DNA from: Saccharomyces mikatae IFO 1815
Lineage: Eukaryota; Ascomycota; Saccharomycetes; Saccharomycetales; Saccharomycetaceae
Direction: 5' to 3'
Assembly (NCBI RefSeq): GCF_947241705.1
Contig: NC_079256.1
Location: 184,053-248,052 of the forward strand
Length of the DNA: 64,000 bases
Shown here: one piece after another, positions 54,837 through 64,000 of the stretch
How the letters are laid out: every line of letters starts with the position of its first letter
Numbering within the stretch: position 1 is the stretch's first letter
Notes under the pieces: generated by a model
What the model was told of the DNA's origin: nothing
Database searches by the model: none
Seen by the model: only the letters and a program-made list of their open reading frames with translations
Translations under genes and position numbers: made by a program

Positions 54837-55124
54837 AGCGCTGAGGTAAGTGCCGTGTATGGTGATGTATGGTGATGTATAGTGGTAACCATGGCAACTG
54901 AGTGAGAGGTGAGGATGAGGATGAGGAGCAGTGCGGCAGTGTGGCAGAAGGGAGTTGGGTAAGATGAGTAGGATGAGAGTAGTTTATTTTTAGCATCCGT
55001 AGGCGTATGGAGAGCTATCAAGGAGAAGAAGAAGGCATGGTAGGTGTTGATATGTGGTGAGGTAGCTAGATGTGGTTAGAGGTGGGATGGGGAGTAGTGG
55101 TAGGATATGATGTTAGGTATGATT

Positions 55125-55220
55125 GTTTACATTTGGATGTTTACATATGATTGTTTACATTTGATTGTTTACATATGATTGTTTACATATGATTGTTTAC
55201 ATTTGGATGTTTACATATTA
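55125..55220 (+). repeat. GTTTACAT-based tandem repeat in the X element
   Basis: Units of 15-16 bp (ATGATTGTTTACAT and GGATGTTTACAT variants) occur six to seven times in a row, ending before GTTAGGTATG. Confidence 0.85.
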
Positions 55221-55382
55221 TGTTAGGTATGTTGTAGAGGTAGATGGTAGATGGTAGGATAAGTGGAAGTGGTGGTTGGTGGTAGATATGGAGTAGTGAT
55301 GAGATGTGAAGGATGGCAGGTGGAGAGCGTAGGCAGTGGAGGAGCAGGTAGGGTAAGCTAAGGCAGTGGGGTTGGAGTTGGA

Positions 55383-55440
55383 GAGGTAGGGTTAGACAGC
55401 GAGGTAGGGCTGATAGTAGGGTTAGAGATAGGGTAAGTAA
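55383..55440 (+). promoter_or_regulatory. TAGGGTTAG-type Tbf1-binding motifs
   Basis: GGTAGGGTTAGACAG, GGTAGGGCTGATAG and GTAGGGTTAGAGATAGGG; another TAGGGTTAG occurs at 55627. TTAGGG-like sites bound by Tbf1 are a known part of yeast subtelomeric repeats and act as boundary elements. Similar motifs (CTAGGGCTAATATAGGGCTG) recur at 63901, before the telomere. Confidence 0.55.
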
Positions 55441-55454
55441 GTGTGTACTTCTCA

Positions 55455-55690
55455 TGATAGTGATGGTGATGGTGATGGTGATGGTGATGGTGATGGTGGT
55501 AGTGATGGTGATGGTAGTGATGGTGATGGTAGTAGTGATGGTGGTAGTGATGGTGGTAGTGATGGGTGATGGTGATGATGATGGTAATGGTGGTAGTGAA
55601 AGTAGTGGGTGTGATAGTGATGGTGGTAGGGTTAGTGATTGTGATAGTGATAGTGATGGTGATGATGATGATGATGGTGATAGTGATGGT
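55455..55690 (+). repeat. GATGGT/GATAGT hexamer-like subtelomeric repeat
   Basis: About 235 bp of GTGATG-type units between the X element and the telomere tract. The reading frames through it (poly Met-Val or Asp-Gly) are artefacts of the repeat. Confidence 0.9.
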
Positions 55691-55739
55691 GTGTGGGTGT
55701 GGTGTGGGTGTGGGTGTGGGTGTGGGTGTGGGTGTGGGT
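55689..55739 (+). repeat. Interstitial telomeric TG1-3 tract
   Basis: GTGTGTGGGTGTGGTGTGGG followed by five or more perfect TGTGGG units. Such tracts are found at X-Y' junctions and mark an earlier chromosome end onto which a Y' element was added. Confidence 0.95.
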
Positions 55740-56679
55740 ATATATATGTTACCTTATTGCACGCTGGATGGTATTAGACAACGCCGTAGGGACATATTGC
55801 ACCGTGGAAGTAACTCTGTACGAAAGCTGTCATTATTTCCTGTTTAGGCACTTGGGGACGCAAATTGTGGCCGAAGATCTGGCGTCAAGGAATTTTTTTA
55901 TAGTGGGATATTGCACCAAGGAAGTAACTTGATACGTATTTTCTTATTAAGCAGGGTAATATATTTTTCTTTTTTCTTGAGGGGGAGCGTCGGAGAAGTT
56001 ACGGGAAATTTTTGGAGAAGGTTTTCTGACGCGTTATATATATAGGTGCGCCAAAAAGGTCTACCTTACTTCGAAGCGTAAGGTCATATACCTAATAAGG
56101 AAATGTAATTCATAAGTTTTTATTATATTGGTCTTTTCGAGAGCGGAAGAAGCTGCAGGCTGAGCGCATAATTTCTTGAAGCGACCAACTGGTTCATGTT
56201 TAAGTAACCAAGAGAACATCCACGAAGCGGCTTGAGCAATGAACAGAATCCTGGTTCTCCTCGACTAAGCAGACAGATTGAGATACTACGCACAAACATG
56301 GAAGTTGAAAAAGAAAGTACGTACCTACTACTTTATTTTTGCAGGCCGGAAATCAAGCGATGAATGACGATCCTCAGGAAGAAACGGATATCTCTCTGTT
56401 TTCTATGTTGTGCTTGAAGGGGTCAGTGGCTAATCTTGATGGGATTTTTTATTAACTGTGCTTTGTTGCTGCTGGAGATTTGCACTTGTGTAGCAGAGGT
56501 CTTTTTCTTTTGGGTGCTCATTACATAATTCTGCATCTTCTCAATAGAGTAGCTCAATTGCATTCCTAGATGATGATAGGGTGGAAACTGGACAATCTTT
56601 TGTTTATATTGATGGATTTCTTGTCAAAAAGCATAACAATCAACATACTATTGTTAATTTCGAAACTTACAAAAATAAA
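55740..56679 (+). other. Y' 5' region
   Basis: About 940 bp. It holds ATATATATAG at 56035 and a short frame ATGGAAGTTGAAAAAGAAAG at 56298 followed by GTACGT. In some Y' elements a 5' exon is spliced in this area; I see candidate splice-like sites (GTACGT at 56317, TATTAAC near 56450, CAATAG near 56547) but cannot confirm an intron. The frame upstream of 56680 is open from 56548 without an ATG. Confidence 0.5.
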
Positions 56680-59600
56680 ATGAAAATTTCCGATAAGCGT
56701 AAGTTTGAAAAAGCAAACTTTGAGGAGTTTGAGTCCGCTCTAAATAACAAAAACGACTTGGTACATTGTCACTCAATAACTTTATTTGAATCGATCCGCA
56801 CGGAAGTGCGATCATTCTACGAAGACGAAAAGTCTAGCCTAATCAAGGTGGTAAAATACAGAACCGATGCAATGGATAGGAAAAGATCTTTTGAAAAAAT
56901 TGTCATTCCCGTCATGGTTAAAAAAAATGTACAAAAGTTTCTGACGTTTGTTGAAGACGAACCAGATTTCCAGAGCGGACCCATCCCTTCAAAGTATCTT
57001 ATTCCCAAGAAAATCAACTTGATGGTCTACACGTTGTTTCAAGTACATACTTTGAAATTTAATAGGAAAGATTACGATATCCTTTCTCTTTTTTACCTCA
57101 ACAGAGGATACTATAGTGAGTTGAGTTTTCGTGTCCTGGAACGTTGTTACGAAACTGCGAGTTCCAGGCCGAACGACAGCTCTACGATGCGTACTTTCAC
57201 CAACTTTGTTTCTGGCACGCCTATTGTAAGGAGTCTTCAGAAAAGCACCATAAGGAAATATGGATACAATTTGGCACCCTACATGTTTTTGTTACTACAC
57301 GTAAATGAGCTTTCGATTTTTTCCGCATATCAAGCAAGTTTACCTGGCGGTAAGAAAGTCGACACAGAGCGGCTGAAACGTGATCTATGCCCACGTAAAC
57401 CCACTGAGATAAAGTACTTTTCACAGATATGTAACGATATGATGAACAAAAAAGACGGATTGGGTGATATTTTGCATATTATCTTGCGAGCATGTGCGCT
57501 TAATTTTGGGGCGGGACCCCGTGGTGGTGCTGGTGAGGAAGAAGATCTATCTGTTGCGAATGAACAATCCGTTATTCCCTCTGTGGACGAACATGGCTTA
57601 AAAGTATGCAAGTTGCGCAGTCCTAACACTCCACGAAGGCTCAGAAAAACACTAGATGCCGTGAAAGCTTTATTGGTGTCTTCTTGTGCTTGCACCGCAA
57701 AGGATTTAGATATATTTGATGACAACAACGGCGTTGCGATGTGGAAATGGATCAAAATTCTGTACCACGAAGTAGCACAGGAAACCGCGCTGAAGGACTC
57801 TTATAGAATAACTTTGGTACCTTCTTCTGATGGTATATCAGTATGTGGAAAACTGTTTAATCGCGAGTATGTCCGCAGCTTTTACTTTGCATGCAAGGCT
57901 CAGTTTGACAACCTTTGGGAAGAGTTGAACAATTGCTTTTATATGCCTACAGTGGTTGATATTGCCAGTCTCATTTTGCGTAATCGAGACGTGTTGTTCA
58001 GAGAGCCAAAGCGAGGAATTGACGAGTATCTGGAAAACGATTCTTTTCTTCAAATGATACCTGTTAAATATCGTGAAATTGTGCTGCCAAAGTTGAGAAG
58101 AGATACTAACAAAATGACCGCGGCTCTTAAAAATAAAGTGGCTGTTGCAATTGACGAGCTTACGGTGCCACTTATGTGGATGATCCATTTTGCCGTAGGA
58201 TACCCTTACCGGTATCCAGAGCTTCAGCTACTCGCTTTTGCCGGTCCTCAGCGCAACGTATACGTCGACGATATAACAAGGCGCATCCAACTATACACTG
58301 ATTATAACAAGAACGGTTCATCGGAGCCTCGACTAAAGACACTTGACGGACTCACTTCAGATTACTTGTTTTACTTTGTCACTGTGCTAAGGCAAATGCA
58401 GATATGTGCGCTTGGTAACAGTTATGACGCCTTTAAACACGATCCTTGGATGGATGTCGTGGGGTTTGAGGATCCAAATCAAGTAACAAATCGAGATACT
58501 TCGAGGATAGTTTTGTATTCCTACATGTTTCTGAATACCGCTAAGGGCTGTCTCGTTGAATATGCAACTTTTCGACAGTACATGAGGGAACTTCCGAAGA
58601 ATGCACCTCAGAAGCTGAATTTTCGGGAGATGCGCCAGGGGTTGATTGCCCTAGGGCGGCACTGCGTAGGTAGCAGATTTGAAACAGATTTGTACGAGTC
58701 GGCGACGAGTGAACTCATGGCCAACCATTCCGTTCAAACAGGGCGAAACATTTACGGTGTGGATTCCTTTTCGTTAACCAGTGTCAGTGGAACGACCGCC
58801 ACTTTATTGCAGGAGCGAGCTTCCGAGCGCTGGATTCAATGGTTAGGCCTTGAAAGAGACTACCATTGTTCCTTCTCCAGTACTCGGAATGCGAGAGATG
58901 TAGTAGCAGCAGTAGCAGGCGAAGCGAGTTCAGATCATCATCAAAATTTTTTGAGTGCAACGCGAAAAAGGCCCCGAGAGCCCAAGAGCACAAACGATAT
59001 CCTCGTCGCAGGTCGGAAACTTTTTGGCAGATCCTTTGAATTCAGGGACTTGCATCAGTTGCGCTTATGTTATGAAATATACATGGCAGACACACCCTCT
59101 GTGGCAGTACAAGCCTCACCGGGCTATGGTAAGACGGAGTTGTTTCATCTTCCCTTAATAGCACTCGCGTCCAAGAGCGACGTGAAACATGTGTCGTTTC
59201 TGTTTGTACCGTACACAGTGTTGCTTGCTAATTGCATGATCAGGTTGCGCCGAGGCGGTTGCTTGAATGTGGCCACTGTAAGAAACTTTATTGAAGAGGG
59301 TTACGATGGTGTTACTGATTTATACGTGGGGATCTACGATGACCTTGCTAGCGCCAACTTCACAGACAGGATAGCTGGGTGGGATAATATTGTTGAGTGC
59401 ACCTTTAGGACCAACAATGTAAAGTTGGGTTACCTCATTGTAGATGAGTTTCACAACTTGGAAACGGAGGTCTACCGGCAGCCGCAATTTGGGGGCATAA
59501 GGAACCTCGATTTTGACGCTTTCGAGAAAGCAATCTTTTTGAGCGGCACAGCACCTGAGGCTGTAGCTGATGCTGCGTTGCAGCGCATAGGGCTTACGGG

Positions 59601-61092
59601 ACTGAGCAAGAAATCGATGGACATCAACGAGCTCAAACGGTCGGAAGACCTCAGCAGGGGTTTATCCAGCTATCCCACACAGATGTTCAATCTGATTAAG
59701 GAGAAATCTGAGGTGCCTTTAGGGCATGTGCATAAAATTTGGAAAAAAGTGGAATCACCTCCCGAAGAAGCACTGAAGCTTCTTTTAGCCCTGTTTGAAA
59801 CTGAACCAGAGTCGAAGGCCATTGTAATTGCTAGCACAACCAAACAAGTGGAAGAACTGGCCTGCTCTTGGAGGGAGTATTTCAAGGTGGTATGGATACA
59901 CGGGAAGCTGGGTGCTGCGGAAAAGGTGTCTCGCACGGAGGAGTTTGTCACTGACGGTGGCATGCGAGTTCTCATCGGAACAAAATTAGTGACTGAAGGA
60001 ATTGACATTAAGGAATTGATGATGGTGATCACGCTTGATAATAGACTTAATATTATTGAGCTCATTCAAGGCGTGGGAAGACTAAGAGAAGGAGGCCTCT
60101 GTTATCTATTATCTAGAAAAAACAGTTGGGCGGCAAGGAATCGTAGGGGTGAATTATCACCAATTAAGGAAGGCTGTATAACCGAACAGGTACGCGAGTT
60201 TTATGGACTTGAATCAAAGAAAGGAAAAAAGGGCCAGCATGTTGGATGCTGTGGCTCCAGGACGGACCTGTCGGCAGACACAGTGGAACTGATAAAGAGA
60301 ATGGACAGATTGGCTGAAAATCAGGCCACAGCCTCCATGTCGGTTGCTGCGTTACCGTCTAGTTCACAAGAGAGAAGTAGTAGTGACAGGTACAGAGATT
60401 ATTGCAGCAGCGATGAGGACAGCAACGCGGGCATTCATGATAGTACCAATGCTAGTACCAATGCTAGTACCAATGCTAGTACTAATGCTAGCACCAATGC
60501 TAGCACTAACGCCAGTACTAATGCTAGCACCAATGCCAGTACTAATGCTAGCACTAATGCTAATACTGCTGATAGTACCAATGCTAATACTGATGCTAAT
60601 ACTGCTGATAGTACCAATGCTAGGACTAGTGCTGTTACCACCGCCAGCACCAACGTCAGGACTAGTGCTGTTACCACCGCCAGCACCAATGCTAGGACTA
60701 GTGCTAATACTGCTGATAGTACCAATGCTAGGACTAGTGCTGTTACCACCGCCAGCACCAATGCTAGGACTAGTGCTGTTACCACCGCCAGCACCAATGC
60801 TAGGACTAGTGCTGTTACCACCGCCAGCACCAATGCTAGGACTAGTGCTGTTACCACCGCCAGCACCAATGCTAGGACTAGTGCTAATACTGCTGATAGT
60901 ACCAATGCTAGGACTAGTGCTGTTACCACCCGCCAGCCACCAATGCTAGGACTAGTGCTAATACTGCTGATAGTACCAATGCTAGGACTAGTGCTGTTAC
61001 CACCGCCAGCACCAATGCTAGGACTAGTGCTGTTACCACCGCCAGCACCAATGCTAGGACTAGTGCTGTTACCACGCCAGCACCAATGCTAG
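56680..61092 (+). pseudogene. Y' DExH helicase, N-terminal and helicase part, frame broken in the minisatellite
   Basis: 1470 codons from ATG at 56680 ([19 protein letters not shown]). Helicase motifs: Walker A GYGKTE with Gly815, DEFH at 922-925 (IVDEFHNLE), motif [25 protein letters not shown], and motif [13 protein letters not shown]. cerevisiae Y' encodes a 1859-residue Y'-Hel1-type protein, induced in telomerase-deficient survivors. After about residue 1260 comes an Ala/Ser/Thr/Asn minisatellite. An extra two bases at 60928-60945 (ACCACCCGCCAGCCACC) and a missing base near 61073 leave a net +1 shift, so the frame ends at 61092 in meaningless Leu/Pro-rich sequence. The helicase core itself is intact and could still be made without the C-terminal domain. 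Confidence 0.85.
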
Positions 61093-61160
61093 GACTAGTG
61101 CTGTTACCACCGCCAGCACCAACGCCAGGACTAGTGCTACTACCACCGCCAGTACCACTG
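60440..61160 (+). repeat. 12-bp and 36-bp coding minisatellite of Y'
   Basis: First a run of 12-bp units GCTAGTACCAAT (Ala-Ser-Thr-Asn), then 36-bp units built of GCTAGGACTAGTGCTGTTACCACCGCC-type sequence ([12 protein letters not shown]). Indels that are not multiples of three occur at 60928-60945 and about 61073. Confidence 0.95.
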
Positions 61161-61264
61161 CTAGCACCAACGAGGACTCCAATACAGGTGGAAATGCTGA
61201 GAGTAATAGATTCCATCCAGCCACTGACATTGATAAAGAGCCATATAAGCGGAAAGGAAGTCAA

Positions 61265-62362
61265 ATGGTCTCGCTAGAGAGAAAGAAACTGAAAGCACAA
61301 TTTCCCAATACTTCTGAGAATATGAATGTATTAGAGTTTCTTGGCTTTCGGTCCGATGAAATTAAACATCTTTTCCTGTATGGTATCGATATATACTTCT
61401 GCCCAGAGGGAGTATTCACACAATACGGATTATGCAAGGGCTGTCAAAAAATGTTCGAGCTCTGCGTCTGCTGGGCTCGCCAGAAAGTATCGTATCGGAG
61501 GATAGCTTGGGAAGCACTAGCTGTGGAGAGAATGCTGCGAAACGACGAGGAATACAAAGAATACTTGGAAGATATTGAGCCATATCATGGGGACCCTGTT
61601 GGATATTTGAGATTTTTTACCGTAAAAAAGAGAGAGATCTACTCTCAGATACAAAAAAAATATGCTTGGTACCTGGCTATTACTAGAAGAAGAGAAACAA
61701 TTAGTGTACTGGATTCGACAAGAGGCAAGCAAGGGAGCCGAGTTTTCCGCATGTCTGGAAGGCAAATCAAAGAGTTGTATTTCAAAGTATGGAGCAACTT
61801 GCGTGAATCAAAGACGGAGGTGCTGCAGTACTTTTTGAACTGGGACGAAAAAAAGTGCCAGGAAGAATGGGAGGCAAAAGACGATACGGTCGTTGTGGAG
61901 GCACTCGAGAAACTTGGAGTTTTTCAGCGTTTGCGTTCTATGACAAGCGCTGGACTGCAGGGTCCGCAGTACGTCAAGCTGCAATTTTGCAGGCATCATC
62001 AACAGCTGAGGAACAGGTATGAATTAAGTTTAGGAATGCACTTGCGGGAACAGATTGCGCTGGGAGTTATCCCATCTAAACCGCCGCATTGGACGCCTTT
62101 CCTCTCGATGCTGATAGGCTTGTTCTACAATAAAATATTTCGGCAGAAACTGGAGTATCTTTTGGAGCAGATCTCGGAGGTGTGGTTATTACCACATTGG
62201 CTTGATTTGGCAAACGTCGAAGTTCTCGCTGCAGATAACACGAAAGTACCACTGTACATGCTGATGGTAGCGGTTCACAAAGAGCTAGGTAGCGATGATG
62301 TTCCAGACGGTAAAATTGATATATTATTATGTAGAGATTCGAGCAGAGAAGTTGGAGAGTGA
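61265..62362 (+). pseudogene. Y' helicase C-terminal portion, out of frame with the N-terminal part
   Basis: 365 codons from ATG at 61265 (MVSLERKKLKAQFPNTSENM); the frame is already open upstream, inside the minisatellite. It contains the Y' C-terminal domain: LGFRSDEIKHLFLYGIDIYF, CKGCQKMFELCVCW (cysteine pairs), [17 protein letters not shown] and the terminal DILLCRDSSREVGE. In intact Y' elements this is continuous with the helicase. It could be expressed alone from the ATG, but no promoter is evident. Confidence 0.8.
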
Positions 62363-62590
62363 TGGACGTTGTTACGACTGTTGCTGATTGTGTATTGTGT
62401 AGTATATGTTTTGTTCTAAGTTTCAAGAAAAAGTGAAAAAAACAAAATGGATTTGTTTTTGTTTCTGGTCAGATTCCTTAATAGTTGAAAACAAACTGGC
62501 GGAAAGAAAGGGCATTGGAGAAGATCAGTGTGAGTTGCTCAGAATGTGATGAACACTTCGGAGTCATCTAGCTTTAATCTTGAACATAAA
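62363..62590. other. Y' 3' flank after the helicase frame
   Basis: No gene seen. Confidence 0.4.
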
Positions 62591-62724
62591 AGTATTACGA
62601 AGACTTACATGCGGTTTGCACCAACTATTCTCAAGCCGATAGAGCTGCTGGCACGGCTGTGGTAGGTAGAATGCCTTTAGGTGCTCAAATTGAAATGGAT
62701 GTTACTGCCTTTGAAAACAGTTAA
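62591..62724 (+). pseudogene. Possible RidA/YjgF-family C-terminal remnant
   Basis: One frame reads KYYEDLHAVCTNYSQADRAA followed by GTAVVGRMPLGAQIEMDVTA and FENS before a TAA. The pattern (R-x2-x-T-x-V-x4-LP-x-GA-x-IE-x-x-x-x-A) resembles the end of RidA-type enamine/imine deaminases. There is no start or N-terminal half. It lies outside normal Y' sequence and may have come with the hydrolase remnant at 63419. Family call is tentative. Confidence 0.4.
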
Positions 62725-63019
62725 CAATGCAAAAAAGTTAGTTTGCGTACAAATACTTCTTGGACCGCTTAACTACAAACAGTATATATTTTCCCTTGAT
62801 ATATTTTACTGTACTTAAAGTAAAGTCAAAAATTATAAACGAGAAGATTTAGTTGCAAATAGGATATGATAGTCAAAAATTAACGGGGAAAATATGACTG
62901 GAGAGTGCGGCAAAGAATCACTGTTGAGCAAAGACCTGGCTTACGCCTGTTTCCCTCCGAACGGCTCTTTAACGTACAATATGAACAGAGGATATCCAAT
63001 ATCATTGTTGGTTCGAAAA

Positions 63020-63293
63020 TGTTGGAATAAGTGATTACAACTACGCTCTTTGCATAAATTAGATTAGGCAAATTCTAATATTGGGGTTTCCTGCAGTAGT
63101 AAGATAAAGATCTATTAGTTGTCCAGAACTTAGTATATAAGAAGATGAGTTATCATGAATGTCCCGAATCATGTCTGAACCATTGGGTTCAACACAATAA
63201 TCAGCATGTGTTTTATATACCTCTCTTATATAAATTAAGAAGGAACGACTTATTCTTAATTATTACAAGTTACTAAACCAGTCGTTATCAACA
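63020..63293 (+). mobile_element. Solo Ty4/Tsu4-type LTR
   Basis: 274 bp from TGTTGGAATAAGTGATTACA to GTCGTTATCAACA. It shares the start and the CTTAGTATATAAGAAGATGAG block with the element at the left edge, but in the opposite orientation. The flanks GAAAA and GAAGA are near-matching 5-bp direct repeats, as expected of a target-site duplication with one change. It is shorter than the left-hand LTR by an internal deletion of about 45 bp. Confidence 0.8.
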
Positions 63294-63414
63294 GAAGATT
63301 TTTTTAAAAAGGTCCTACGGTGCAATGAATCCAAGAATCAAGGCTAGAGATGCCAGTCAAAGGTGAAGCGGCTAGCATTTTTTCGATAGTTCGGGACCTA
63401 CTATTTCAAAGGAA

Positions 63415-63712
63415 ACAGTTAAAGATCACTTTCTTTTTTCGGCGTCTCATTCTTGGAGTAACGGCTGTAGGCAGTAGTCCCCACAGGTGCATCCGACAGG
63501 CCATAAGCAACTGAGTCCATGCAGATTACTGAATATTCTTCGCTTGTGGAAGGCGCGATTTTGCTCCCGCATTCATGAGAGTGGGGAAAGGCGTGCAGTA
63601 GGAGTAGTGAGCGATTCTTTTTTGGTGGCCTACGAACATAAAATGTGCCAGATTCGGTTTGAAAGAGCTCTGCGGTAAAGCCAGGAGACAGTTGCTGCGG
63701 CACATCAACGAT
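63415..63712 (-). pseudogene. Alpha/beta-hydrolase N-terminal remnant
   Basis: On the minus strand an open frame reads IVDVPQQLSPGFTAELFQTE, then SLLLLHAFPHSHECGSKIAP, EEYSVICMDSVAYGLSDAPV and a stop near 63419. This is the N-terminal part of an alpha/beta-hydrolase related to epoxide hydrolases and haloacetate dehalogenases: the oxyanion motif HGFPQ is changed to HAFPH and GYGxSD to AYGLSD. The nucleophile elbow and the rest of the enzyme are missing, and the frame has no ATG in phase. It is a broken copy of a gene not otherwise part of Y'. Confidence 0.65.
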
Positions 63713-63944
63713 ATTTTGTAGTCATTATAATCCTCTTTTATGATCGAAACAGATCGGGCCATCAATTTTTGTGGTAAAAAAGGGGTGCTCCAAGCGAGAG
63801 GATAGTTACCCGGTTTTTATCACGTGAGCAATAAATGTGGAGGGGAGAGTCAGGGTAAGCAAAGAGGCGGGTAAGCAAAGAGGAGGCGAAGAGGGTAAAA
63901 CCTAGGGCTAATATAGGGCTGACTCAGGTTTAGGGCTAGTTGAA

Positions 63945-64000
63945 GTGTTCGTGTTCGTGTTCGTGTGTGGGTGTGGGTGTGGGTGTGGGTGTGGGTGTGG
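63945..64000 (+). repeat. Terminal telomere repeat with GTGTTC prelude
   Basis: Three GTGTTC units, then GTGTGGG and perfect (TGTGGG) hexamers to the window end. This is the G-rich strand running 5' to 3' toward the right, as at a right chromosome end; an internal junction to a further Y' cannot be excluded. Confidence 0.92.

Larger units (their letters stand above)
54262..55220 (+). other. X element core region
   Basis: Contains sequence typical of the yeast core X (AAATATATGTATAAAATGA, CAAAATACGTTATATTAGA, ACACTAAAATGGGAATAAA, GGTAAATGGCACAGGGT). A first, more diverged copy of the same block lies at 54262-54476 and the canonical one starts at about 54623. X elements help organise telomere position effect and replicate late. 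Exact boundaries are uncertain. Confidence 0.65.
55740..63963 (+). mobile_element. Y' subtelomeric element with additional 3' material
   Basis: Starts right after the interstitial telomere tract and ends at the terminal tract. It carries the Y' helicase reading frame (56680-62362, frameshifted). At about 8.2 kb it is longer than the usual 6.7-kb long Y'. The extra length lies after the helicase frame, where a Ty4-type LTR and remnants of unrelated genes are found. Y' elements spread between chromosome ends by recombination. Confidence 0.85.

Noticed and set aside
54653-55455. Minus-strand frames of 61-122 codons in the X element
   Set aside because: They start at weak positions, are Leu/Pro/His-rich from repeats and are not conserved as proteins.
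55454-55932. Frames of 79-107 codons rich in Met-Val, Asp-Gly or Val-Trp
   Set aside because: Low-complexity translation of the GATGGT and TGTGGG repeats.
60344-61264. Leu/Val/Pro-rich frames overlapping the Y' minisatellite on both strands
   Set aside because: Shifted readings of the repeat; only the Ala/Ser/Thr/Asn frame continues from the helicase.
1-64000. tRNA, snoRNA, rRNA and CRISPR features
   Set aside because: No cloverleaf with A/B boxes or recognised RNA gene was found by eye, and CRISPR arrays are not expected in this eukaryotic sequence; the tandem repeats seen are coding or subtelomeric.

Overview
This window is a yeast nuclear subtelomere that runs rightward into a chromosome end. 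It matches the right arm of Saccharomyces chromosome I. The order DUP240 gene array, YAT1, SWH1/OSH1, FLO1-type flocculin, HPF1-type cell-wall gene is the chromosome I order known from S. cerevisiae. The final bases are telomeric TG repeats. Compared with the S. cerevisiae proteins as I remember them, Fdh1, Vel1 and the YOR389W product carry scattered substitutions. The left edge holds a Ty4 relative that is clearly diverged from S. cerevisiae Ty4. I therefore favour Saccharomyces paradoxus, or a very diverged S. cerevisiae lineage. This is inference from memory, not a search.

Layout. 1-1.4 kb: a minus-strand Ty4/Tsu4-type retrotransposon running off the left edge, inserted into a Ty1/Ty2 delta LTR. 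1.7-11.4 kb: nine DUP240 copies on the + strand, mostly decayed; only the copy at 2891-3607 is full length with a normal start. A rearranged piece of mitochondrial DNA carrying cytochrome b sequence (6.1-7.25 kb) sits inside the array. 11.7-17.7 kb: two ordinary conserved genes, YAT1 (carnitine acetyltransferase) and SWH1/OSH1 (oxysterol-binding protein homologue). 17.7-29.8 kb: about 12 kb without a convincing intact gene, containing a decayed second copy of the SWH1 3' end and a large block present twice. 29.85-33.7 kb: a flocculin with 13 repeat units. 35.8-37.7 kb: an HPF1-like mannoprotein gene broken by frameshifts. 38.5-41.4 kb: a BioA-family aminotransferase beside a PhyH-type dioxygenase, which I read as the optional yeast biotin genes BIO6 and BIO1. 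42-46 kb: a delta LTR and decayed sequence. 46.3-52.9 kb: a PAU gene followed by VEL1-like, FDH1 and YOR389W-like genes, a block that in S. cerevisiae S288C lies at the right end of chromosome XV. 53-55.7 kb: X element and subtelomeric repeats ending in an interstitial telomere tract. 55.7-64 kb: a Y' element whose helicase ORF is frameshifted in its minisatellite, then remnants of a RidA-like gene, a Ty4-type solo LTR and an alpha/beta-hydrolase, then the telomere.

The genes serve niche-related functions typical of yeast chromosome ends: cell adhesion and wall (FLO, HPF1, PAU), vitamin prototrophy (BIO1/BIO6), formate detoxification (FDH1), zinc-stress and velum-associated secretion (VEL1), and membrane trafficking (DUP240). 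The region is rich in duplication, gene conversion, mobile elements and dead genes. The most interesting items are the Tsu4-like element, the rearranged mitochondrial insertion, the biotin pair, the hybrid flocculin, and the foreign-looking gene remnants next to the telomere.
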